Source: Lelliottia nimipressuralis (GTDB lineage Bacteria > Pseudomonadota > Gammaproteobacteria > Enterobacterales > Enterobacteriaceae). From it: 64,000 bases of DNA. Under the pieces are notes generated by a model that was given only the letters and a program-made list of their open reading frames with translations, ran no database searches and had not been told where the DNA came from. A program made the translations under genes and the position numbers. This document shows, one piece after another, positions 56,436 through 64,000 of this stretch (the stretch's first letter is position 1; each line of letters begins with the position of its first letter). Where the stretch lies: contig NZ_SOMG01000030.1 in the NCBI RefSeq assembly GCF_004402045.1, forward strand, positions 1 to 64,000, read 5' to 3'.

Positions 56436-56480
56436 ACGAAAACCATCGCGAAAGCGAGTTTTGATAGGAAATTTAAGAGT

Positions 56481-56717
56481 ATGAGCACTATCGAAGAACG
56501 CGTTAAGAAAATTATCGGCGAACAGCTGGGCGTTAAGCAGGAAGAAGTTGTGAACTCCGCTTCCTTCGTTGAAGACCTGGGCGCAGATTCTCTTGACACC
56601 GTTGAGCTGGTAATGGCTCTGGAAGAAGAGTTTGATACTGAGATTCCGGACGAAGAAGCTGAGAAGATCACCACCGTTCAGGCTGCCATTGATTACATCA
56701 ACGGTCACCAGGCGTAA
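56481..56717 (+). CDS. acpP: Acyl carrier protein
   Basis: A 78-residue acidic protein carrying the growing acyl chain on 4'-phosphopantetheine at Ser37 ([18 protein letters not shown]). Sequence and length agree with E. coli AcpP almost completely. AAGAG lies before the ATG. Own promoter upstream and a terminator downstream that attenuates readthrough to fabF. Confidence 0.98.
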   Translation: MSTIEERVKKIIGEQLGVKQEEVVNSASFVEDLGADSLDTVELVMALEEEFDTEIPDEEAEKITTVQAAIDYINGHQA

Positions 56718-56728
56718 GTGAACATCTC

Positions 56729-56765
56729 CAGGCGGTCATTCGACCGCCTGAGTTTTATCTTTTTT
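56729..56765 (+). terminator. Terminator/attenuator after acpP
   Basis: CAGGCGGTC, loop ATTC, GACCGCCTG, then T-rich DNA. It allows acpP to be transcribed in excess of fabF. Confidence 0.8.
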
Positions 56766-56767
56766 AG

Positions 56768-58051
<1,284 letters not shown>

Positions 58052-58076
58052 TCCTGAAGACCCGATAGCACTTAAG

Positions 58077-58102
58077 AAAGGTCCGCTTGCCGGACCTTTT
58101 TT
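58077..58102 (+). terminator. Terminator after fabF
   Basis: AAAGGTCCG / CGGACCTTT with a 5-nt loop and T run. Confidence 0.85.
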
Positions 58103-58171
58103 ATTATGTCTACTCTTCTTGTTGGCTGTAGGGCATCCTGCCAGACTAAACGCCTACGCATAGGAGCCACC

Positions 58172-58981
58172 ATGTTTTTAATTAATGGCCTTGAGCAGGA
58201 CGCGCTGCCTGCCAGCGACAGGGCGATACAGTTCGGTGATGGTTGCTTTACGACCGCGCGCATTCTGGACGGCAATGTCTGCCTGCTGGAGGCGCATATT
58301 CGACGCCTGCAACATGGCTGTGGAACGCTAATGATCCCATTTACGCACTGGGACACATTGCGTCAGGAAATGTGCGAACTGGCATCCAGGAAGCAGAGCG
58401 GCGTACTCAAAGTCATTATCAGCCGCGGCAGCGGTGGTCGGGGTTACAGCGCTGCATCGTGTCTTAGCCCAACGCGTATCCTCTCTGTCTCTGCCTATCC
58501 CGCGCATTACTCTCGCTGGCGAGAAGAGGGCGTCACGCTGACGCTGAGCCCGATCCGACTGGGACGAAACCCCATGCTGGCCGGGATTAAGCACCTCAAT
58601 CGCCTGGAGCAGGTGCTCATTCGTACTCATCTTGAACAGACGGACGCCGATGAGGCGCTGGTTCTTGACAGCGAAGGGTTCATTACGGAATGCTGTGCGG
58701 CTAATTTACTCTGGCGACAGGGGAGAGAGGTGTTCACTCCGTCGCTGGATCAGGCTGGCGTTAACGGGTTAATGCGTCAGTTTTGTCTGGAGCAGCTGGC
58801 ACACTCAGGCTTTCGCGTTGTCGAAGTAAGTGCAGGCGAAGCGGCGCTGCAGACCGCAGATGAGGTCATCATGTGTAATGCGCTGATGCCTGTTGTACCT
58901 GTTCGCGCGTATGGTCAACAACGCTGGTCTTCGCGCGAGCTGTTTCAGTTTTTAGCCCCGAAATGTGAGCAAACCAGGTAG
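58172..58981 (+). CDS. pabC: Aminodeoxychorismate lyase PabC
   Basis: A 269-residue PLP-dependent class IV aminotransferase-fold enzyme producing 4-aminobenzoate for folate. PLP Lys140 in [10 protein letters not shown], plus phosphate-binding TECCAANL. The start at 58172 ([10 protein letters not shown]) follows TAGGAGCC and equals the E. coli length; 22 upstream codons overlap the fabF terminator tail and are rejected. Followed by mltG after 2 nt. Confidence 0.94.
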   Translation: MFLINGLEQDALPASDRAIQFGDGCFTTARILDGNVCLLEAHIRRLQHGCGTLMIPFTHWDTLRQEMCELASRKQSGVLKVIISRGSGGRGYSAASCLSPTRILSVSAYPAHYSRWREEGVTLTLSPIRLGRNPMLAGIKHLNRLEQVLIRTHLEQTDADEALVLDSEGFITECCAANLLWRQGREVFTPSLDQAGVNGLMRQFCLEQLAHSGFRVVEVSAGEAALQTADEVIMCNALMPVVPVRAYGQQRWSSRELFQFLAPKCEQTR

Positions 58982-58983
58982 TC

Positions 58984-60006
58984 ATGAAAAAAATGTTGCG
59001 CTTTGTCCTTATCCTCATCGTTGCGCTGGGTGTCGCTGGCGGAGCAGGCGTATGGAAAGTTCGCCAACTGGCGAACAGTAAGATCCTGATTAAAGACGAG
59101 ACGATCTTTACCCTGAAAGCAGGCACCGGCCGCCAGGCGCTTGGGGAACAGCTCTATGGCGACAAGATTATCAATCGTCCCCGGGTATTCCAGTGGTTAT
59201 TGCGCGTGGAACCTGAACTGTCCCATTTCAAAGCTGGCACCTATCGCTTTACGCCGGGAATGACCGTCAGAGAGATGCTGCAGCTGCTGGAAAGCGGCAA
59301 AGAAGCGCAGTTCCCTCTGCGGTTTGTGGAAGGGATGCGCCTGAGCGATTACCTCAAACAGCTGCGTGACGCGCCGTATATCAAACACACATTAAAAGAC
59401 GATCGCTATCAGACGGTGGCCGAGGTGCTGAAACTTGAACATCCAGACTGGGTGGAAGGCTGGTTCTGGCCAGACACCTGGATGTACACGGCGGGTACGA
59501 CCGATGTGGCGATTTTGAAGCGGGCGCACAAAAAAATGGTCGCCGCAGTAGATTCTGCCTGGGAAGGGCGAATGGAAGGACTGCCTTACAGCGATCGGAA
59601 CCAGTTTGTAACGATGGCCTCAATCATTGAGAAAGAGACGGCCGTCGCTGCTGAGCGCGAACGGGTGGCGTCGGTATTTATCAACCGTCTGCGCATCGGC
59701 ATGCGTCTGCAAACTGACCCTACCGTCATCTACGGCATGGGCGAGAGCTATGTCGGCAAGATCTCCAGGAAAGATCTGGAGACGCCAACGGCGTATAATA
59801 CCTACGTGATTAGCGGTTTACCGCCAGGCCCGATTGCCACGCCGAGCGAGGCTTCGCTCAAAGCAGCCGCGCATCCGGCTAAAACACCGTATCTCTATTT
59901 TGTGGCTGATGGAAAAGGGGGGCACACCTTTAACACCAACCTTGCCAGCCACAATCGCTCTGTTCAGGACTATCTGAAGGCACTTAAGGAAAAAAATGCG
60001 CAGTAA
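58984..60006 (+). CDS. mltG: Endolytic peptidoglycan transglycosylase MltG
   Basis: A 340-residue inner-membrane YceG protein. One N-terminal transmembrane helix (about residues 5-24), a LysM-like region, and the catalytic Glu218 in [11 protein letters not shown]. It cleaves nascent glycan strands near the membrane and may set chain length. Overlaps tmk by 11 nt. Confidence 0.96.
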   Translation: MKKMLRFVLILIVALGVAGGAGVWKVRQLANSKILIKDETIFTLKAGTGRQALGEQLYGDKIINRPRVFQWLLRVEPELSHFKAGTYRFTPGMTVREMLQLLESGKEAQFPLRFVEGMRLSDYLKQLRDAPYIKHTLKDDRYQTVAEVLKLEHPDWVEGWFWPDTWMYTAGTTDVAILKRAHKKMVAAVDSAWEGRMEGLPYSDRNQFVTMASIIEKETAVAAERERVASVFINRLRIGMRLQTDPTVIYGMGESYVGKISRKDLETPTAYNTYVISGLPPGPIATPSEASLKAAAHPAKTPYLYFVADGKGGHTFNTNLASHNRSVQDYLKALKEKNAQ

Positions 60007-60637
60007 ATACATTGTCATTGAGGGACTCGAAGGGGCGGGTAAAACCACCGCCCGCAACGTGGTGGTGGATACGCTCAAAGCGCTTGGCGTGGCGGACATG
60101 GTATTTACCCGCGAGCCGGGTGGCACGCAGCTGGCTGAAAAGCTGCGCAGCCTGGTGCTGGATATTAAATCTGTCGGCGACGAAGTTATCACTGACAAGG
60201 CCGAAGTACTGATGTTCTACGCGGCGCGCGTACAGCTGGTTGAAACGGTTATCAAGCCCGCCCTGGCCGACGGCAAATGGGTAATCGGCGACCGTCACGA
60301 TCTTTCGACTCAGGCATATCAGGGCGGAGGACGCGGTATTGACCAGACAATGCTGGCAACGCTGCGTAATGCCGTATTGGGTGATTTTCGCCCTGACCTG
60401 ACGCTCTATCTGGATGTTACCCCGGAAGTGGGTCTCAAACGTGCCCGCGCGCGCGGCGAGCTGGACCGCATTGAACAAGAGTCGTTTGATTTCTTTAACC
60501 GCACCCGTGCGCGCTATCTTGAACTGGCCGCACAGGACAGCTCAATTTGCACCATTGATGCGACGCAATCCCTGGACGACGTCACGCGCGACATTCAGCA
60601 GACCGTTACGCAGTGGGTACAGGAGCAACAGGCATGA
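59996..60637 (+). CDS. tmk: Thymidylate kinase
   Basis: A 213-residue dTMP kinase supplying dTDP for DNA synthesis. P-loop [11 protein letters not shown] (residues about 9-19), DR(X) motif [17 protein letters not shown], and the LID ([14 protein letters not shown]). It begins inside mltG and ends with ATGA overlapping holB, so the three are translationally coupled. Confidence 0.97.
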   Translation: MRSKYIVIEGLEGAGKTTARNVVVDTLKALGVADMVFTREPGGTQLAEKLRSLVLDIKSVGDEVITDKAEVLMFYAARVQLVETVIKPALADGKWVIGDRHDLSTQAYQGGGRGIDQTMLATLRNAVLGDFRPDLTLYLDVTPEVGLKRARARGELDRIEQESFDFFNRTRARYLELAAQDSSICTIDATQSLDDVTRDIQQTVTQWVQEQQA

Positions 60638-61638
60638 AATGGTATCCATGGTTGCGTCCGCACTTTGAACAGCTGATCGGCAGCTATCAGGCAGGTCGGG
60701 GGCATCATGCGTTACTGATTCAGGCATTGCCAGGCATGGGTGAGGATGCGTTGATTTATGCCATCACCCGTTTTCTGATGTGTCAGCAGCCCGAAGGGCA
60801 CAAAAGCTGTGGTAAATGTCGCGGCTGCCAGCTAATGCAGGCGGGCACACATCCTGACTACTACACGCTTGAGCCTGAGAAGGGCAAAAGCGCGCTCGGT
60901 ATTGATGCCGTGCGTGAAGTCAGTGAAAAATTGTACGAACACGCGCGGCTGGGCGGCGCTAAAGTGGTCTGGCTTAAAGACGCCACGCTGCTAACCGAGG
61001 CGGCGGCTAACGCCCTTCTTAAAACGCTGGAAGAGCCGCCGGAAAAAACGTGGTTTTTCCTCTCGTGCCGCGATCCGGGACGATTACTGGCGACGTTGCG
61101 CAGCCGCTGTCGTCTTCATCACCTTGCTGTGCCTCAGGAAACGTGGGCGCTGAGCTGGCTGGAGCGAGAGGTGACAACGTCACCTGAGTGTGCGCTGTCC
61201 GCACTGCGCCTGAGCAGCGGAGCGCCCGCGGCGGCACTGGCATTACTGCAACCAGACATCTGGTCACAGCGAGAAACGCTCTGCCGGGCCGTCGAATCTT
61301 CACTTAACAGCCAGGACTGGCTAAGTTTACTGCCGGCACTGAACTGCGATCGGGCCGATGAGCGTCTGCACTGGCTGGCCTCCTTACTGTTGGATGCGCT
61401 CAAGCTCCAGCAAGGAGCAACGCTGCTGACTAACCCGGACGTATGGCCACTAGTGAATACGCTGGCGAACCGCCTCTCAGGCACGATTCTTCACGCGATG
61501 CTTCATGACATTTGCCAGAGCCGCGAACAGCTTTTAACCGTGACTGGTCTTAATCGCGAGCTTTTACTGACCGACCAGTTACTGCGTATTGAACATTACC
61601 TGCAACCAGGCGTCACACCGCCTGTTTCCCATCTCTGA
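60634..61638 (+). CDS. holB: DNA polymerase III delta' subunit HolB
   Basis: A 334-residue clamp-loader subunit, same length as E. coli. Zinc module with Cys50, Cys59, Cys62 and Cys65; the P-loop is degenerate ([10 protein letters not shown]), as expected since delta' does not hydrolyse ATP. SRC motif in [11 protein letters not shown]. The ATG at 60634 overlaps the tmk stop; seven upstream codons fall in tmk and are rejected. Confidence 0.96.
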   Translation: MKWYPWLRPHFEQLIGSYQAGRGHHALLIQALPGMGEDALIYAITRFLMCQQPEGHKSCGKCRGCQLMQAGTHPDYYTLEPEKGKSALGIDAVREVSEKLYEHARLGGAKVVWLKDATLLTEAAANALLKTLEEPPEKTWFFLSCRDPGRLLATLRSRCRLHHLAVPQETWALSWLEREVTTSPECALSALRLSSGAPAAALALLQPDIWSQRETLCRAVESSLNSQDWLSLLPALNCDRADERLHWLASLLLDALKLQQGATLLTNPDVWPLVNTLANRLSGTILHAMLHDICQSREQLLTVTGLNRELLLTDQLLRIEHYLQPGVTPPVSHL

Positions 61639-61648
61639 GAGAGACATT

Positions 61649-62443
61649 ATGTTTTTAGTCGACTCACACTGCCATCTTGATGGCCTGGATTATCAATCTC
61701 TGCATAAAAACGTGGATGACGTGCTGGCGAAAGCCGCTGCCCGCGATGTGAAATTCTGCCTTGCGGTGGCGACGACGCTGCCGGGCTATCGCACAATGCG
61801 TGAGCTGGTGGGCGTTCGCGATAACGTGGTGTTCTCCTGCGGCGTGCACCCGTTGAATCAGGACGAGGCGTACGACGTCGAGGATCTGCGCCGACTGGCA
61901 GCGGAAGAGGGCGTGGTGGCGATGGGCGAGACCGGGCTGGACTATTTCTACACGCCGGAAACCAAACCGCGCCAGCAGGAGTCCTTCCGCCATCATATCC
62001 GTATTGGCCGCGAACTTAACAAGCCGGTCATTGTTCATACCCGCGATGCGCGTGCCGATACGCTGGCGATCCTCCGGGAAGAAAACGTGACGGATTGTGG
62101 TGGCGTACTACACTGTTTCACAGAAGACAGAGAAACAGCGGGTAAACTGCTTGATTTAGGGTTTTATATTTCGTTTTCTGGGATCGTGACGTTCCGTAAC
62201 GCAGAGCAACTTCGTGATGCTGCGCGCTATGTTCCGCTCGATCGCATTCTGGTGGAAACAGACTCTCCTTATCTGGCTCCGGTACCGCATCGCGGTAAAG
62301 AGAACCAACCGGCCATGACGAGAGACGTTGCGGAGTACATGGCCGTGCTTAAAGGCGTCAGTATTGAAGAACTGGCCCGCGTCACCACGGAAAACTTCTC
62401 TACGCTGTTCCATATCGACCCCGCCCGCCTGCAATCTGTTTGA
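61649..62443 (+). CDS. ycfH: TatD-family metallohydrolase YcfH
   Basis: A 264-residue amidohydrolase-fold nuclease-like protein. Metal ligands: His in DSHCHLDG (residues 5-12), Glu in AMGETGLDYF, His in VIVHTRDA and LHCFTED, Asp in ETDSPYLAP. Precise substrate in vivo is unknown (TatD relatives are DNases). The start at 61649 follows GAGAGA; the longer frame lies in holB. Confidence 0.94.
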   Translation: MFLVDSHCHLDGLDYQSLHKNVDDVLAKAAARDVKFCLAVATTLPGYRTMRELVGVRDNVVFSCGVHPLNQDEAYDVEDLRRLAAEEGVVAMGETGLDYFYTPETKPRQQESFRHHIRIGRELNKPVIVHTRDARADTLAILREENVTDCGGVLHCFTEDRETAGKLLDLGFYISFSGIVTFRNAEQLRDAARYVPLDRILVETDSPYLAPVPHRGKENQPAMTRDVAEYMAVLKGVSIEELARVTTENFSTLFHIDPARLQSV

Positions 62444-62492
62444 TACACCTGTTTTTTTTAGGCTCGTAATTAATAAATAAAACGAGTAAAGT

Positions 62493-62526
62493 TCACCGCC
62501 TCATTTGGGGCGGTGACGGTGTTTTT
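62493..62526 (+). terminator. Terminator after ycfH
   Basis: TCACCGCC, 8-nt loop, GGCGGTGA, then CGGTGTTTTT. Confidence 0.7.
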
Positions 62527-62585
62527 AGACACATCCGGACATGCTTTTTGTAAATAACTGAAAGTTTTTCGACCGCCTTAAGCTG

Positions 62586-62607
62586 AAACGTGATAGCCGT
62601 CAAACAA
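62586..62607 (+). promoter_or_regulatory. CRP site of ptsG
   Basis: CGTGA-TAGCCG-TCAAA core within 22 bp, matching TGTGA-N6-TCACA at 7 of 10 positions; located as in E. coli ptsG. Confidence 0.65.
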
Positions 62608-62618
62608 ACTCAGAGGGA

Positions 62619-62643
62619 ATTATTTTACTCTGTGTAATAAATA
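62619..62643 (+). promoter_or_regulatory. Mlc repressor site of ptsG
   Basis: ATTTTACTCTGTGTAATAAA within this span is the same sequence as the E. coli ptsG Mlc operator as I recall it. Confidence 0.7.
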
Positions 62644-62715
62644 AAGGGCGCTTAGATGTCCTGTCCACGGCACGGTACTCCCCCCGGGCCAATGCGTGAA
62701 AGCGTAAAAAAAGCA

Positions 62716-62732
62716 CAAATACTCAGGAGCAC
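62716..62732 (+). promoter_or_regulatory. SgrS small-RNA target in ptsG leader
   Basis: ATACTCAGGAGCAC includes the Shine-Dalgarno (AGGAG) and keeps the bases paired by SgrS in E. coli (which carries CUGAGUAU). Silencing of ptsG under sugar-phosphate stress is therefore expected. Confidence 0.75.
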
Positions 62733-62740
62733 TCTCAATT

Positions 62741-64000
62741 ATGTTTAAGAATGCATTTGCTAACCTGCAAAAGGTCGGTAAATCGCTGATGCTGCCAGTA
62801 TCCGTACTGCCTATCGCAGGTATCCTGCTGGGTGTCGGTTCTGCAAACTTCAGCTGGCTGCCAGCCGTAGTGTCCCACGTGATGGCCGAAGCAGGCGGTT
62901 CTGTTTTTGCTAACATGCCGCTGATCTTCGCGATCGGTGTGGCGCTGGGCTTCACCAATAACGATGGTGTATCTGCTCTGGCTGCAGTGGTTGCCTACGG
63001 CATCATGGTGAAAACCATGGCTGTGGTTGCGCCGCTGGTTCTGCATTTACCGGCAGAAGAGATCGCCGCGAAACACCTGGCGGACACCGGTGTGCTGGGC
63101 GGTATCATCTCCGGTGCGATTGCAGCGTATATGTTTAACCGCTTCTATCGCATCAAGCTGCCTGAGTATCTGGGCTTCTTCGCGGGCAAGCGTTTCGTTC
63201 CGATCATCTCTGGTCTGGCAGCGATTTTCACTGGCGTGATCCTGTCCTTCATCTGGCCACCGATCGGCTCCGCTATTCAGACCTTCTCTCAGTGGGCTGC
63301 TTACCAGAACCCGGTTGTCGCGTTTGGTATCTACGGCTTCATCGAGCGTTGCCTGGTACCATTTGGTCTGCACCACATCTGGAACGTTCCATTCCAGATG
63401 CAGATTGGTGAATTCACCAACGCAGCAGGTCAGGTATTCCACGGTGACATCCCACGTTACATGGCGGGCGACCCAACTGCAGGCAAACTGTCTGGCGGCT
63501 TCCTGTTCAAAATGTACGGTCTGCCGGCTGCTGCGATTGCCATCTGGCACTCTGCTAAGCCAGAGAACCGTGCAAAAGTGGGCGGTATCATGATCTCCGC
63601 AGCGCTGACCTCGTTCCTGACCGGTATCACCGAGCCGATCGAGTTCTCCTTCATGTTCGTTGCGCCGATCCTGTACATCATCCACGCTGTACTGGCGGGC
63701 CTGGCGTTCCCAATCTGTATCCTGCTGGGTATGCGTGACGGTACGTCCTTCTCTCACGGTCTGATCGACTTCATCGTTCTGTCTGGTAACAGCAGCAAAT
63801 TGTGGCTGTTCCCAATTGTAGGCGCGTGCTATGCCGTTGCGTACTACACCATCTTCCGCGTGCTGATCAAAGCACTGGACCTGAAAACACCAGGCCGTGA
63901 AGATGCGTCAGAAGACAGCAAATCAGCCGTTACCAGCGAAATGGCTCCGGCCCTGGTTGCAGCGTTCGGCGGTAAAGAGAACATCACTAACCTGGACGCG
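62741..64000 (+). CDS. ptsG: PTS glucose-specific EIICB, cut by the window end
   Basis: The first 420 of about 477 codons of the glucose phosphotransferase permease. The EIIC membrane domain (about residues 1-385, eight or more hydrophobic segments, with the sugar-binding region [19 protein letters not shown]) is complete. The linker and start of EIIB ([23 protein letters not shown]) reach exactly one codon before the phosphorylated Cys421 of the E. coli enzyme. No stop within the window. Confidence 0.97.
   Translation, partial: MFKNAFANLQKVGKSLMLPVSVLPIAGILLGVGSANFSWLPAVVSHVMAEAGGSVFANMPLIFAIGVALGFTNNDGVSALAAVVAYGIMVKTMAVVAPLVLHLPAEEIAAKHLADTGVLGGIISGAIAAYMFNRFYRIKLPEYLGFFAGKRFVPIISGLAAIFTGVILSFIWPPIGSAIQTFSQWAAYQNPVVAFGIYGFIERCLVPFGLHHIWNVPFQMQIGEFTNAAGQVFHGDIPRYMAGDPTAGKLSGGFLFKMYGLPAAAIAIWHSAKPENRAKVGGIMISAALTSFLTGITEPIEFSFMFVAPILYIIHAVLAGLAFPICILLGMRDGTSFSHGLIDFIVLSGNSSKLWLFPIVGACYAVAYYTIFRVLIKALDLKTPGREDASEDSKSAVTSEMAPALVAAFGGKENITNLDA

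Larger units (their letters stand above)
62444..62740 (+). promoter_or_regulatory. ycfH-ptsG intergenic region and ptsG leader
   Basis: Contains a terminator-like hairpin, a CRP site, an Mlc site and the SgrS target, in the same order as upstream of E. coli ptsG; each is listed separately. No reading frame is supported. Confidence 0.8.

Noticed and set aside
63999..64000. ptsG missing its stop and phosphorylation site
   Set aside because: The frame is open to the last base, so this is the window edge, not a truncated gene.

Overview
This 64 kb window is chromosomal DNA of an Enterobacterales species, most likely Enterobacter (E. cloacae complex) or a close relative such as Lelliottia or Leclercia. 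The gene order follows the Escherichia coli K-12 23-25 min region almost gene for gene (ghrA-ycdXYZ-csg-ymdAB-opgCGH-...-flg-rne-rluC-rpmF-fab-tmk-holB-ycfH-ptsG). The proteins are close to but clearly distinct from E. coli, the DNA is moderately GC-rich, and several local gene gains and losses set it apart. The assignment rests on recalled gene order and protein similarity; no search was run.

Layout. 1-3.1 kb: two copies of tRNA-Ser(GGA) flank a small accessory block (isochorismatase-family hydrolase, pirin, divergent LysR regulator). 3.2-6.2 kb: ghrA, ycdX, ycdY, ycdZ. 6.2-11.1 kb: complete curli locus, csgDEFG divergent from csgBAC, with ymdA. 11.2-17.3 kb: ymdB and the osmoregulated periplasmic glucan genes opgC and opgGH. 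17.4-32.4 kb: a string of mostly single housekeeping genes (yceK, msyB, mdtG, lpxL, trhO, yceI, yceJ, a 37-codon yceO, solA, bssS, dinI, pyrC, yceB, mdtH, rimJ, yceH, mviM, murJ). 32.5-44.0 kb: flagellar rod/hook cluster flgNMA / flgBCDEFGHIJ / flgKL with recognisable FlhDC and sigma-28 sites. 44.1-46.4 kb: an inserted divergent MFS transporter/LysR pair. 46.4-51.7 kb: rne, its long leader, rluC, yceF. 51.8-60.6 kb: yceD-rpmF-plsX-fabH-fabD-fabG, acpP-fabF-pabC-mltG-tmk, continuing into holB-ycfH. The window ends inside ptsG, one codon before its phosphorylatable cysteine.

How the genes work together. The window carries two competing surface programmes, curli (csg, with the CsgD regulator and its long control region) and flagella (flg). 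It also holds cell-envelope functions (opgGH/opgC glucans, lpxL lipid A, murJ lipid II flippase, mltG) and the core of type II fatty acid synthesis, linked to ribosome protein L32 and to DNA replication (tmk, holB). RNA metabolism is represented by rne, rluC and yceD.

Nothing in the window looks like a complete undescribed system such as a defence island, CRISPR or prophage. The less explained items are the tRNA-flanked redox/hydrolase block, the MFS-LysR pair with a perfect 21-bp palindrome, predicted near-leaderless promoters at ycdZ and yceD, nested hairpins in the csg and acpP control regions, and loss of clsC and grxB from their usual places.
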